From: Phanerodontia chrysosporium
Lineage: Eukaryota > Basidiomycota > Agaricomycetes > Polyporales > Phanerochaetaceae
DNA: 64,000 nt
Direction of reading: 5' to 3'
NCBI GenBank assembly: GCA_001910725.1
Contig: MJGA01000023.1
Location: 1-64,000, forward strand
Below are positions 32,701 through 44,764 of the stretch, in pieces; the first letter of the stretch is position 1; every line of letters starts with the position of its first letter. Under the pieces are notes generated by a model. That model had not been told where the DNA came from and did not search any database. It was given only the letters and a program-made list of their open reading frames with translations. The position numbers and the translations under genes were made by a program.

Positions 32701-34621
32701 CGTCGCAGCACTCCCCTCGCCTGCACTTCCCGCCACGACAATCCTGACGCCCGTCATACCGACGTCAGCCCTCGCGCGCAGTCGCTCGCCTAGCCGGCCG
32801 TCGACGCCGCGGTACGACCCGACGGAGAACGACCTGCTGAGCAGCCCGCTGAGCCCCGCGCCGAGCAGCAGCGCGAGTCCGAGCATGCGCGGCCTGTCCA
32901 TTCCCGCGAGCCCGCTGTTCGCGGCAGACGTGCTGCCGCAGGTCGTCCCGCCGCTGGTGCGTGCGGCCGAAGAGCTACGGCAGCGTGTGGAGGAGCCGAG
33001 GCAGCTGTCGCAGAAGGATGAGGTGAAGGAGCGGAAGCGGTCGGTGCCTATGCAAGAGGCCCCCAGGCCCGCGAAGCGTGTGCGCACGGCGTCTCCGGAG
33101 CCTGTCTTAGCAAAGGCCATGACAGTGTCCAAGGATCTCAGGGAGCACCGGGCGGTGAAGGAGACAATGGTTCATGCGAAGGCGGCTGTGCATGCCAAAC
33201 CGGTGAAGGACACCAAGGAGCCTGTGCGCACTGGCACTCGCGTCGAGGTGCGCGCAGCAAAGCCGATGAAGTCCATCCCTTTCGCGAAGGGCCCGCACAG
33301 CAATATCGCGCGTCCCGCCATTGCCCGACCTGTGCCCCCGAAGGCGGGAACCGTCGCGCGTCCTACCGAGGCTTCGTCCTCTGGGTCGAAGGTGGCCAAG
33401 TCTGAAGTCAAAGCGAAGGCCGAGATCAAGCACCGCGTGGAGGTTAAGCCCCATGTGCCCTCACCTGCGCCTGCAGAAGACGATGACGAGGAGCCTGTCG
33501 ACGATGGAAAGCCGCGTTCGAAGGGGCGCGTCAAGCGAGGAAAGCGGCCACGCACGAGCGAGTTTGTGCTCAGCGACGAGGAAGAGAGCGAGTCGCGGAA
33601 GGAGAGAGGGAGGGCTGCGGCTGTGTGTACGTCGACGTCTGCTCCTTCTGGTGCGGGTGCTTCTACCTCCGCTTCTACCTCCGCCGTGCCTCCGACACCC
33701 ACGTCTGTGCCCTCGGCCGCGCAGCCGATATCTGTTCCTGAGCCAAAGACAAAGAAGCGCAAGGCGACGACGCCATTGCCTGATGCCGCGGACGAGGAGG
33801 AAGACGAAGCACCGCCCCGCCGCAGCAAGTCGAAGAAGCGCTCACCCAGTGTTGCTGCGTCCGTGTTCGACGAAGAAGACTTTGCGGAGTCACACGCCTC
33901 GTCGAGGCGCCGCCGCCGCGAGTCCTCAAGGCCGGCAAATGGCAGCAGCTCGAGAAGGCGTACTCGCCGGGCCAGTCACAGCGAAGAGAAGGGCGAAGAC
34001 TTGACGCTGGTAGACTGGGACCGCGAGAGCCCACTGCCGCTCGGCGAGCTCGAGGGCATGGTCATCGAGACGCTGGCGACTTCACGCGCGACGAGCATGA
34101 GCTGCGAGGTCCTGTGGCGCGCGCTCGTCGGCGGACGGCCGACGCTTGGAACGATGGTGCGCAACCGCACGCCCGTAGAAGGCGCCGTGAAGCTCGAGGA
34201 GGGCGCGCCGCACCCGGACATCTCCACCGAGCCGATGAGCAAGCGCGAGTGGCTGCACCTGCTGACGCACATCCTCGCGTCCGGGCACGCCCGTACGGGA
34301 CTCTTCGGGCGCGTCGAGAGCAGCGCGAGCGACAGCGATGCGGCGAACTCTCCGCAGAACTCGCCGCGCAAGCGTGCGCCGCAGCCTCAGCCCCAGCCCC
34401 AGCAGCCGATGAGCCCGGGGCGCAAGCGGCTTGCGTTCAAGTCGGCGCTCCGCGCGCACTGGTACTACGTTCCCGAACGCGACGCGGACAAGGAGCGTGC
34501 GGCACTCATCCGCAGCATGATGCGTGGCCCGGGCAAGCGCAGCGAGACGAAGAAGTACAAGCAATACTACTGGAAGCCGCTTGCGAAGATAACGCGGTGG
34601 GATCGCGAGGACGAACTCTAG
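29708..34621 (+). CDS. Long, mostly disordered nuclear protein with a conserved C-terminal region
   Basis: The first in-frame ATG is at 29708. Exon 1 ends at 30095. An exon from about 30804 (TSAPSSPTYAFHPKSRY...) follows in phase, ends at 31625, and is joined across two clear introns (31626-31679 and about 32070-32121) to a long last exon that stops at 34621. Coding between 30096 and 30803 is unresolved and may hide further exons. The protein is rich in Ser, Pro, Ala, with acidic runs (DEDEDEDDDTEVV, DEEEDEAPP) and basic nuclear-signal-like clusters (RSKGRVKRGKRPR, RRRRRESS, KTKKRK). The only globular-looking part is the end: VDWDRESPLPLGELEGMVIE, KREWLHLLTHILASGHARTG, HWYYVPERDADKERAALIRS and KKYKQYYWKPLAKITRWD. 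I do not know a name for it. A chromatin or transcription role is a guess from composition. Confidence 0.65.
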
Positions 34622-35871
34622 CCGTCCGCCTCTCCCGTCTGCTCTCTCCCTTGCGGTCCCTCCTCCCCGTCTGATTTATGTCTAATGTTTGGTGCGCATC
34701 TCCTGGTCGATTTGTTCTGGGTGTTGAACGACGTCTGTCCGTTTTTTTCTTCTTCTTTTTGTTACTCTTGTTTTGTTAGCCATCTTCCTGCATCATCTTT
34801 GTAGCGCTGCAATGTACGCTGGCTTCTTTCATAATGTAATAGCATCGCAATTTTCAGCTTCGGGTGAGGGACGAGTTACGCACGACTTACTGCCGGGAGG
34901 TACGTTGTGATTGTGTTCGAGTTCAATTCTGTCCTGAAAGGTGAGTTTTCACATCTGAAGTGATGTGGCGCAAGACTGACGTGGTACTCTTGGGTTTTAG
35001 GTTCTTCACGAGTTCGGCCTCGAGCGTACCGAGGGGTCTCTTCTCCGTGCTCTTCGCGTGTCTTGTCTTGTGCCAGCCTCTCAAGGTTCCACGTGGCCAC
35101 CCTCAGGCAGCACGCAGATGCCTCTATGACTACGTTTGATCCGGCTCTGTTAGGGGCCGTGGGTAACGGGAGCCATCTCTCCTTCACATTCTTCACCGTA
35201 TCGTGCAGCGTGCTCTGCGTGTACGAACGAACGCTCGCCTCGGAGCGCACGGAATGAGCATGGATGCAAGATCCGAGCGATAGACTGTTGCTTCCGCTTG
35301 GGATGTCGGAGATGTCTGAAGCCATGCAGCATTGGCGTTACAGGTGCGATTCACACTCCATACTACGTCTGTACATGATTAACACGGTACGAACACGGCA
35401 GCTACCACCAAGTGTGGCGCAACTACCCCTGCACCATTCAGAACGCGAGGGCACCCAGGATTCGCCTGTACGTGCCCACGCCGTGCTTTGCGGTAATGGA
35501 CCCTGAGCAACCACGCTGAACCACCACCGATCTCAGTAATTTCCCCTGGAAATCAGGGACTTGGGTGCCCACGGCTGTCGTCCTGGGCTGTGGCATCCGT
35601 CGGAGTAAGGCTCGGAACAGCAACTCCAACTATATGGCGAGAAAGGGGCGTTGATGAAATGGTTCTTCAGCACTGTCCGGTACGCCTACATCAACGACGT
35701 CAGTCCTGTCTGGCGTGTACAAGCCACATAAGCTGCTCTCCCGCGTCCTTATTAGGGGGTCAATGCGGACTCTGTCCCTTCATTGTCACCATTGCAAGCC
35801 CTATTCCCCCCTACCTCAGCGATCCCCACAACGCCCTCGATCGTTCAGAAACTTGACCGAGGCGATTGATC
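34622..35871. other. Intergenic, nothing firm
   Basis: It starts with the T-rich 3' region of the nuclear-protein gene. The rest holds only short overlapping frames up to the DUF6535 gene. Confidence 0.4.
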
Positions 35872-38800
35872 ATGGAGGCCGAGGTACGGGCTGTCGTGCA
35901 ACGTGCTGTACGGGAGACTGATTGCGTTTCTCAGGTAGCAGATCCTGCGAACAAGCCCGAGACTGCTTGGACATGGGTACAAGACAGGTTCAGCGAGCAG
36001 GATCAGACAGTCATGGAGGGCTACACGGAAGACGTCGACTCTTTGCTTGTGTTGGTAGGTCCTTTTTGCACTAGCCATACACAGACCCTAATGTGGCGTT
36101 AGGATGGGTTATTCTCAGCGGTCGTCACAGCCTTTCTAGTTATATCTCTTGCCATGCTTCAGCCCAATACCAACCAGATGAGCGTCAATCTGCTCTCGAC
36201 CATATCCGCGCAGCTTGCCAACGCCTCATTCATCTTCGCCCCACCATACATCAATTCAACATCGCAGACTACGATTGTCACTCCCACCCAATTCCACGCT
36301 GGCGTGGCCGCACGCTGGATCAATATTCTCTGGCTTCTGAGCCTCCTGTTTAGCCTCGCTTCCGCTGTGTTTGGGATTCTAGTGAAACAGTGGATACGCG
36401 AATATCTGCAGTGGAGGAGCCCGACCGCAGCACCGCGCAAAAACGTGGTGATCCGACAGATTCGATTCGAGTCTTGGAAATCATGGCGGACTCCGATCAT
36501 TATTGCTTCCATCCCCGCGCTCCTCGAGCTCGCTGTTGTACTCTTCGTAGGGGGGTTGACAATACTCGTCTGGACACTGGACTACGCCGTGGCTATCGTC
36601 ATCTCGGTCTTTGTCGCGTTGTTCCTCTCCCTTATCGCCTTCTTCACACTTACACCCGCGATCTTCAAACGCTGTCCCTACAAATCTCCAACGTCCTGGG
36701 CGTTCGTCCTCCTTTGGCGTCTCATTGGAGACCTCTGCTCATCGATGGGGATAGCGCTTCGCACCCGGCTTTCCCAAGGTCCAGAGAACGTCGGCAGTCC
36801 ACTCGCATTCAATACCCATTTTGAGAATGCACACACCCTCTCAAATGCAGACGAGGATTGCACTTGGCGCGGTCGAGATCTGCGCGGTGCAGAGCTCGCA
36901 ACCTTGCAAGATCCGACAGGACTCGTTGTGGACTCGCGTTCGGCTCTCCTGCAGGAGTTCAACGTCGAAACAGCCGGAATTCTCCACCATCTCATACCTC
37001 ATATGGACGGCCCCTCGCATTCCAAGGCCCTTGCACCGTCTGTTGCTGACACGTATTTACTCGCTCTGGGCGAGTCTGATATCCTGTTCCGCGCCCTGGT
37101 CGGCCTCGTAAATGAGCTTCCCGGAAGGGAAGCACTGCGCCATCTCTCTCAATGCGTTCAGTCGATTTACCCCGCGCAGAACTGTGCCCACCACTATACG
37201 CTGCTTCACGACGACGTGAAGCTCGACGAGATAACCATCGACGGCGGGTTCCGCAACATCTCCATATGGTACCTCCTGTCACGTATCAATGCCACAGGCG
37301 CAGGATATATGGGGCCGTTCCTCGATCATCCTAGTACCGCCTTTGCACAGGGCGAAACATGCAGTGTCGCAACACATACATTGTCATTACTCCGGAGCCG
37401 CCTTCTGGGTCAGAAGACTGCACGACCACCACACTGCTTTATCCCCCCGAGTCCGACCTCTTTCGACAAGATTGTCCGCTCGGTCGAAACTCCGGACTCA
37501 CGTTCGCAGTATCTCGTCATGAGCTTCGTCGTCGCATCCGGCTTCCAGATGTGCGTCTCCGAAGCCCTGCACCCTGCTGTTCTCGACAAGGATCCAGGGA
37601 ACGAGGTCGTGCAATTAGTTCATCGGAGGATGGAAGAGCTACTCGAGGCTCTGCGGTGCGTAGCGTTTGCCCTCGATCTTGGCCTCCCTCAGTCGAGGGA
37701 ATGCCGTTGGGCATGCGCGAGGGATTTGGCCAAGGCTTTCAACAAGCTGGCCAGGCACCCACGGAAGCAGGACTTTGACGACCGTTTCCCACTATTACGA
37801 TACAACATCTTCCTCGTGCTGTCCACGTGCCGATACAAACTCCACTTTGTCCAGGCCAATCTGCTGCAGTTGAAGCAGCGCTCCCTAGGTATGTCCTCTT
37901 GGCTCGTTACTTCCTTCATTGCGGAGCTAAGTCTTGCGAATTCTTGTAGCTGAAGCAGTATCTGACGATGCCACTGAAGCTCTGGTCTTGTTGTCAGAAA
38001 TGAAAATGGATATTCCCAGCGTCTGTGAAGGAGACTATGCCATCTTCGCCCAAACGGTCAACAACGCCATGGCCCACATCTCCAAGCTATTAGCCCCGCA
38101 AGTCGATGTGCTATTCCAGAAGGCGTCTTCCACGTTCCAGGTGGCACTTGCCAAACGGCTCCGGCATCCCCTTGAGCTCATGTATGACGCATGGACTCGT
38201 CAGCTCACAGCACTGCCCAAGGACCAGGCCACTTCGATATGCGAGATCGCCTTAAAATTTGCTCCGCAGTCTTTCCTGCGCCTCCTCCTGGCCCTGCGCG
38301 GTGCAGAGCAACAGCTCAGCACGTGGGTTCAGCGACCTCAGATGGGCGTCATGAACATCCTGCTCCGCCTCCAGCTGCCAAACACGCCACCGCAGCTAGC
38401 CCGCGCAAATATCTCGAACGTCGCCTTGCAAAGCGCTAGCGCACTCTTGCGAGTCTATTCTTTCGATCGCGTCGGGGGAGGGTCCAGAGAGTGGCTCAGC
38501 CTCTTCATCTGGACTGCCAATCGCTGGCTACTGGAGTTGCGCAGGGAGCTCAAAACAAGAGGACTGGAACCTGTGCTTCACATGGTCGCACTAGAAACCC
38601 CAGCTGTGCTAATGAAGATGGCTGCTGCCGTTAACTTAGCAGCCAAACGGCAATACCTTGAGTGTGGATGTGGCAACGCCGACTTCCCGTGGCTCGAGAA
38701 CGTCCTCCCGCCCCGCGGTGAAGACCCTACTGACGCACCTATCATGGTCCTCGTTCAGACTGCGCCGCACGAGCTCGAGGCGCTAACGGAAGCACTGGAG

Positions 38801-38926
38801 GCCGCAGCTGAAAACTCGCTCTTCCGAAGTCCCGCAACACACTCTGATGTTCGCGCCTTGCGATTCTTCCTACATGCCTCGCAGCGACCCCGCCGGCCCT
38901 CGAGGATGACTCGAGTACGACAGTAG
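35872..38926 (+). CDS. DUF6535 membrane protein
   Basis: Three exons (35872-36054, 36103-37888, 37950-38926) total 2946 nt, giving 981 aa. The segment from gtacgg to ctcag at 35884-35934 could be a further 51-nt in-frame intron. The DUF6535 region is unmistakable: TAWTWVQDRFSEQD, then GLFSAVVTAFLVISLAMLQP, YINSTS, AARWINILWLLSLLFSLASA, FGILVKQWIREYLQWRSP, and two further helices (ALLELAVVLFVGGLTILVW, VAIVISVFVALFLSLIAFF). The remaining 700 residues are soluble and helical. DUF6535 genes are expanded in Agaricomycetes. Their function is unknown. A second member at 58261 is cut by a retrotransposon. Confidence 0.85.
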
Positions 38927-39850
38927 GCCGAGGGTACATGACTAATTTATTCATTATTTACTAGTGCCAGTATCCATCAGCATCGTAAACCTATGCATAA
39001 GTATGCCTGTATATGGTTGCCTGAGATAACTATTCGTCGTGCGTGTAGCCGACCGTATCTATTTCTAAGTAATGTAGATTGCACAACATACCGGCTCAAG
39101 AGACAATTGCCTCTATTCCTGTAGACAATCTCTGAATAGCGTCAAGACGAAAACAGTAGTTACAGAATTCTGTTCATGCAATTGTACACCCACATCCACC
39201 CTTACGCTGATTTCCCTTCGCTTCATTGGGGCGCTCCGGTGTGACGGACGTACAACTCTTCCCTACTCTCTTCTTCGACTTTCTGCTCCCTTTCTTCGCA
39301 GACCGCTCCCGCGCCTGAACAGCGTGGTTCTCTACGGCAAGCCATCGCGCTGTAATTGCATAATGAGCGGCCGAATCGCAGCGCAAGCCTGTCATAGCAC
39401 ACCTTCTTTACTCAATTGGGGAGCAACAGGCTCCCCAGGCATTTCCATGGCGACCACCTGCCTGCCCATAACGCCTGAGCAGCAATGTGAGACCTCGCTA
39501 CGCTACACGATGGATGGGTAGGATACGCACCTTTGTATCGACCTCGGAGAGGTCTGCGACCTGCAAGAGGAACCCAGGGCGAGGGCAGGAGGCGTTCCCA
39601 TAGGGAAGGCGTTCCACGTGTGGAAAGAAACGCGCAAGGCTGTGGCCTCGTGGATGACCCGCTATTAATGAGATAACGGAGGGCGTTAAATGGCAGGAAA
39701 ACACGCGGACGAGACTGCTGAGTTAGTCGATTGAGCAACATGGTGACAGCCGTCAACTTTAGGTAGTGTGGGTATCACACCACCATGTGGTATGTGCGAG
39801 GCCTGAAGCGCGCCCGGCGGGTGTGTCAGCGCTGCCTAGAGGTGTGCAGA
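38927..39850. other. Intergenic, nothing firm
   Basis: The AT-rich 3' flank of the DUF6535 gene is followed by short overlapping frames. No repeat recognised. Confidence 0.4.
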
Positions 39851-39887
39851 CGAGGGGGAGGGGGGGGGGGGGGGGGAGAAAAAAAGA
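39851..39887. repeat. Homopolymer tract (17 G, then A-rich)
   Basis: A run of 17 G (39860-39876) is preceded by GGGGG-A and followed by an A-rich stretch. It lies exactly where similarity between the 39.9-kb pseudogene and its parent stops. Homopolymer length in an assembly is unreliable. Confidence 0.8.
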
Positions 39888-40345
39888 CGTGCGTCGTAGA
39901 TGCCCGGGACCCACAATGTGGTCCTCGGTTACGCCGAACTTGCGGTGGACTATTGTGCGCGGACATGGCGCAAATTGAACGCGCTGGGGAGGTACAGCTC
40001 GTGTGAGCAGGGGCTAGAGATGTGCAGCGGGCGCGAAAGGGGGCCGTACCTTGTACAGCATGTCAAACAGGCCTGCCTGGCTCACCTGAGAGACCTCGTC
40101 CCACATGCGGCAGAACGTGCGCTGCACGCTCTTCGAGGAGCTCCCGCCGCCCGCCATGGCCGCCTGCACGTGACGCAGTGGGAGCTCAGTGAGGATGGTT
40201 TGGTGCTGCTGTACACACAGGAGTGAATGAGCAGCTGGGAGTACCCTTTGGTCGATGGACGCACCTCGCTCGGCAACCGATTGATATCTTAATGGTTGCC
40301 CCTACGAAGACCTTGTAGCCGTAAATAACGTGCGGGCCACGCACC
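39887..40345 (-). pseudogene. Decayed copy of the five-exon gene at 24624-25911
   Basis: The minus strand matches exons 2-4 of the 24.6-kb gene with their introns in place. MVRGPHVIYGYKVFVGATI is followed by a damaged exon end and the same intron (gtgcgtccatcgacc...). Then come the QHQTILTEL, QRTFCRMWDEVSQ and QAGLFDMLYK segments, then RVQFAP and TIVHRKFGVTEDHIV. Exon 3 lacks the segment equivalent to PLGRSLPW, and exon 1 and the long last exon are absent. Similarity ends at the poly-G tract. It cannot encode the full product. Confidence 0.8.
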
Positions 40346-41199
40346 ATGTGACTGTACTCTTCCTATAACTTCGAGTCTCTACATATCCAGCATGGTTTGT
40401 GGCCGGACTGTGCATGGTACATTGTCGCTCGCGCTGCGGCCCGTGGCACGCGGGGCAAACTAGGGGACCGAAGTCCAGAGGACAGAGCCGCACTCTGTGT
40501 CTCTAACCAGGCTCAGCTATATTAGCTGGCCTGATGGCAAATAGTCTACCTGCAGGAGAGATGAGCGAAGGGGCACATTCTCGACAGACTGCATATACAC
40601 TTTGAACTGACGTCGACGGCTCTGATTGCACACCAACATCATAGCGCGGCATCCCTAGATTCTAAATATCCCAGCTTCCTGTCGTCGGTAGGTAGTGGAG
40701 AAGATTCGCGAGTGGTTGGTAGATGAATGGTCGGCGCAGACTTGCTGAGGCGGGGCTCGGGCGCAGGTGATCCCATCTCTTTAAAGATAAGATAAGATAA
40801 GATCAAACGTAGTGAGCGCTAACCGTCCGCGGCCTCAGACGGTTGTTGACTTGTTTTCTTGCTATCGCGCTCCCTTCTGACCAAGTCGATGAACATGCCT
40901 CCACATTGATTCGTTCATCTCTACGGTACTTGTCCAAATGGAACTGCGGCGTGTTCCCGTCAACGATACATCTGTTCCGCACGATCTCGCCGTCGCAGCA
41001 TTCTGAGGCCAACGAACGCCTACATTGAAGAGTAAGTCACGATTCGGTACTACTCAAGCCGCCGCAGGTATTGAAGCGCTTTTAAGATGCCCTATCTTAC
41101 GAGATATCCCCTGTAGATATCTATTCTCCGAATGGCATGCGCGTCCAGCGACTGTATGGCCGTACATAAGCGGATGAGCCCTTTACGTCGGCCCATGTA
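40346..41199. other. Left flank of the Plavaka element; GATAA repeats
   Basis: A short (GATAA)n run at 40786-40803 carries several GATA-factor-type motifs. No supported gene lies here. Confidence 0.5.
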
Positions 41200-41363
41200 C
41201 ATCAGGAAACACCGTTTAGCGCCGTAGCGCGCGCGTCGATGACGTCTGCTACCGTAGCAGCGGACGCGCGACTCACATCTCCGTAGCACCCCGTAGAAGT
41301 ACGTAGCCTTCACCTCTCTTGGGATGGTCGCTGCAGTGCTGCACACTGTAATACATCCTGTAA

Positions 41364-44300
41364 TCACTTGATAGTATACGGCAAGTAACGTAGAAGTACA
41401 AAATCCAGAAGGCGCAAGTAGGGATTGATGTAGAATCTCTGCGCCTGGTCGAGAACTTCCTCTTGTGTCCATGTCCGAGGGATCCGCTTGCCCCAATGTG
41501 GGACCAGATGGCACGAACGTACGATATCTGTGATCGGGATGATAGAGGCGCTGCGCTCCTGCCGCGTCGTCGAAGGAGAGACCGAGTACATCCGGAGGTC
41601 GTCATCGTATGCAGTCGGGGCGGTAAACCACTCGATGTATGCTAATGGCTCCGGTGCGAGAGGAAGGAATGCTTCCGGGGCCTGAAAGATAACTCGCACA
41701 CGGCCGACGCGAAGCCCTGCCAACATTATCAATGTATGAGAATGCTCTGCAATACAAAACGACGTACCTTGTAAAGGGTTTTGCGAGTCCACCACTGAAT
41801 GCCGACTGCGCGCTGCCCGTGCGAGAATCGTCGAGTACTGGCCTGCAGATCTCGAGATCTCGACGCCATCAACAAGTTCGACCTTTGGCAAGGTAGCGCG
41901 AATGGTGTCCCACTGAGATTGGGCGGAAACTTGGGTGACGACGGGAAGCTTGAGCTTGAACTGCTTGTAGATGGACACGCATGTATCTATGGTGATTGTC
42001 TCGAGCCTGGGGGTTGTACGCAACACTGCTGTGCTAGCTGACTTCGCCTGTTCAGTCAGGAATTCCTCGAGATACCAGGAGAAATGCGAGGCGCCAAACT
42101 TCTCTGCGACCTCCCTTGCCCGCACTCCGACGTGGACAGGCCGCTTCGCAATCTTATACCGGATATTCGGGCTCGATGCCGCTTTGTGCTCCTCGACATC
42201 TTCGTCATCTGACGCGTCTGACTGCCGAACCTCCGCGCTGTCATCATCTTCGTCACCGCTTTCCGAATCCGATTCATGCTCGTCACGGTCCAAGATGACA
42301 GGCGTGTGCTGGGCCCACTGGAGGTAAGCGTCAAAGCGTTCGACGGCTTCTTGACGGTCAAGCCATGTCGTCATCTGAGGTAAGTAGTTCTTTTTGTTGC
42401 TTGCGCGATAGCCGAGTTTCGCAAAGTTGATATGCAGGCGTTCAGGACCCTCCGTACTATATCCATCGGCACTTCCGAGCAGTCGGATAGCCTCTACATA
42501 GTGGTCCATCGCATGAAGCTTCGGGATGTTGTTGAAGTCAGCCCAGCTAGGTGGCATATCTTCCTTCGCAGCGTAATACGCGAGAAATGCGTTCTTGTAC
42601 AGGTGAAAGGTACGCCAAGCTTCTTCGAGAGCCTGCAAAGAGGACTCAGTGTGTGCCTCGAACCGTGCATAATAGACGAAGTCCAGAAGTGCGCGGACGG
42701 CGCGTAGAACTTCTGAAGGAGCACCGCCGGCAAGCACGCCAAGGAAAACCTTCTCCATGTTCTTGTACTCCGTGCCGGTCCATTGCGAGATAAGTGAGAT
42801 GCCCTTCTTGAAGTGGCGAAGATCAGGGTGAGCAGGCATGCACTTGAACCTTCGATCAATCTCATCATCCCCGCCCTCCATGCAGGCAGCCGCCCACTTC
42901 ACAACATGATCCTTGAACATGCCCTTGTGCAGCTGATGGAGAAGGTCCGGCGTGATGCATTTGAAGATGTCGCAATGCGGGAGGTCTGCCCAGAATGGCT
43001 TCACTGCACGCAAGCCTTCGTCGTCGAAGCCGGGGGGCTTGCGGCCTTTCGCGGCTTGCTTCAGCATTTGGGCAGTCTTCTCAGGGTCGCGAGGGCGTGC
43101 GTACGTTCCACTTCCATTTCCACGCTGCCACGGCTTGACAAGACATTTTGGGCACCAGTTCTCCTTGACGCAGGTAACAAGGCACTGCTCGGGATGATCT
43201 GCGATATACGCCGCGAGGATGGGGTACACAAGCCGCTTCAAGCCGTCGGCACATGTCATTTCGACGCCGTTTAACCCTGCCTCGATGAGAGGCTTGAGAA
43301 GCGCACGCATACAGTCATGAAAGAGCTGATACGAAGCCTTTCTTCGACGGTCACTACTGGAGAAGCAGTCCAGCTTGTCCGCGGGAAGGTAACCGATCAG
43401 AACGGTTGCATGTGAACTTGGTGAGCGACGCAGCTTCTTTGAAATGTTCCCCACGGTGAGATAGACCGGCCATGCATTCTTATCTCCACTGAATGCTGAT
43501 AGCTGCGTCTTGTCCGTAGCCAGAATGATGGGCGCAATCACGGCACCTGTTGGAAGTCGTTTCTAGCAATGATGGTGAGTCCTCAATGCGCTCGCAGACT
43601 GGATTTCTCTCACCTGAACCATCTCCCACCAGTCTGCTGTCCACATCTCGCTCCAGATCGGCCGCATGCCCTCGCTGTCCTCATAGATGCGTTCCGGTGT
43701 GTATCGAATATGCTCAGCAAACGCAGGATTCCCCAACAATTCTCTGATGCATTCTATAGGATTGCGTTTCCAGAGCTCAAACGTCTGTACACGGTGTCTC
43801 CCAGTCGTCTCGTCGATGACATCCCCGCTCGCTGTCAGCATCTCGCACTCCCACTCAGCACCACGGGGCAAGGAGTCGATCTTGCGAAAGAAAGCGCGGC
43901 TCGTCTTGAACGAGAGGTTAGTGCGGTTCTTAATCTTGTGGATGGTAAGTCGTCGTGCACTCATGAAAGAGACATAATACTCACCAAGTCGAGTTTGAGG
44001 AGTTTCCCCACAGACTTCTGGCTCAAGCCAGAAGTTATAAGCCATCGGGCAAACTCCCATTCCTCTGCGCTCGCAAATGGTGCGCATGGATTCGCAGTAC
44101 GTCCTTGGTCAACCCGCTTTCGGTGTATCCTTTGAAAGTGCGTCTTCCCCGAACCATACGTTTTGACAGCCCGCCTATAGGAACGATCGATTGCTGGCCG
44201 CTTGGGAAGTCCGCCAGGCTCTAGATCTCGGTCCAATCCTTCGGTACAAGCACGCTTAGATGGGTGCTCGGGCGGCGACTCTGAAGAGTGGTCGGTGGAT

Positions 44301-44584
44301 ATGGGTAAGCTTTCACAGTGGGATTCTTGGATACTCGGCGGATTCCCTGATACATTCACCTCTCCTCCCCCTTCGGCAGATAATGTTGGTCCCAAGTCAT
44401 CCTCGGATTCATCAGAAGATGCCCTCGCAACGTCATCTATGTCAAACTGCTGGAGTGTTTCGGTGTGTCGAATGAATGCTGCTCGGCATTTCTTCGCTTG
44501 CCTTAGATGCGATTTTAGGCCTTTTGCTGATTTCTTGACAACTCCGCAGAACTGACACCGCAACGAGGAAGGACGGGGAATCAT
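41364..44584 (-). CDS. Plavaka-family transposase
   Basis: Three exons (44584-43985, 43934-43614, 43562-41364) total 3120 nt, giving 1039 aa without an internal stop. The N-terminus has a single zinc-finger-like motif (CQFCGVVKKSAKGLKSHLR then KKC) and an acidic linker. The middle exon reads GLSQKSVGKLLKLDL/IKNRTNLSFK and EMWTADWWEMVQ. The core reads GAVIAPIILATDKTQLSAFS (family-typical), CVKENWCPKCLVKPW (CxxC), CITPDLLHQLHKGMFKDH, YSTEGPERLHINFAKLGYRA, an acidic run, and a C-terminal domain. It should bind the element's ends and cut and paste it. The intact frame and conserved blocks suggest recent activity. Confidence 0.9.
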
Positions 44585-44764
44585 TCTTGTGCAGAGAATA
44601 AAGGAGAAGGGCGTTGTGGCCTATTGCAAGGTGAGGACGAAAGTGGAATGTGTTCGGCAGTCCCCGCCGCGGTGCCGCCGCCGCGTCATCGGTGCGCAAA
44701 TTTTGACCTCGAGCCCTCACCTCCCACAACTCTAGAACAGCAATACAACGCATGACCACTCAAG

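Noticed and set aside
31729..33132. 467-codon open frame on the minus strand opposite the disordered protein
   Set aside because: It is antisense to a biased Ser/Ala/Pro coding sequence; such long shadow frames are expected in high-GC repeats.
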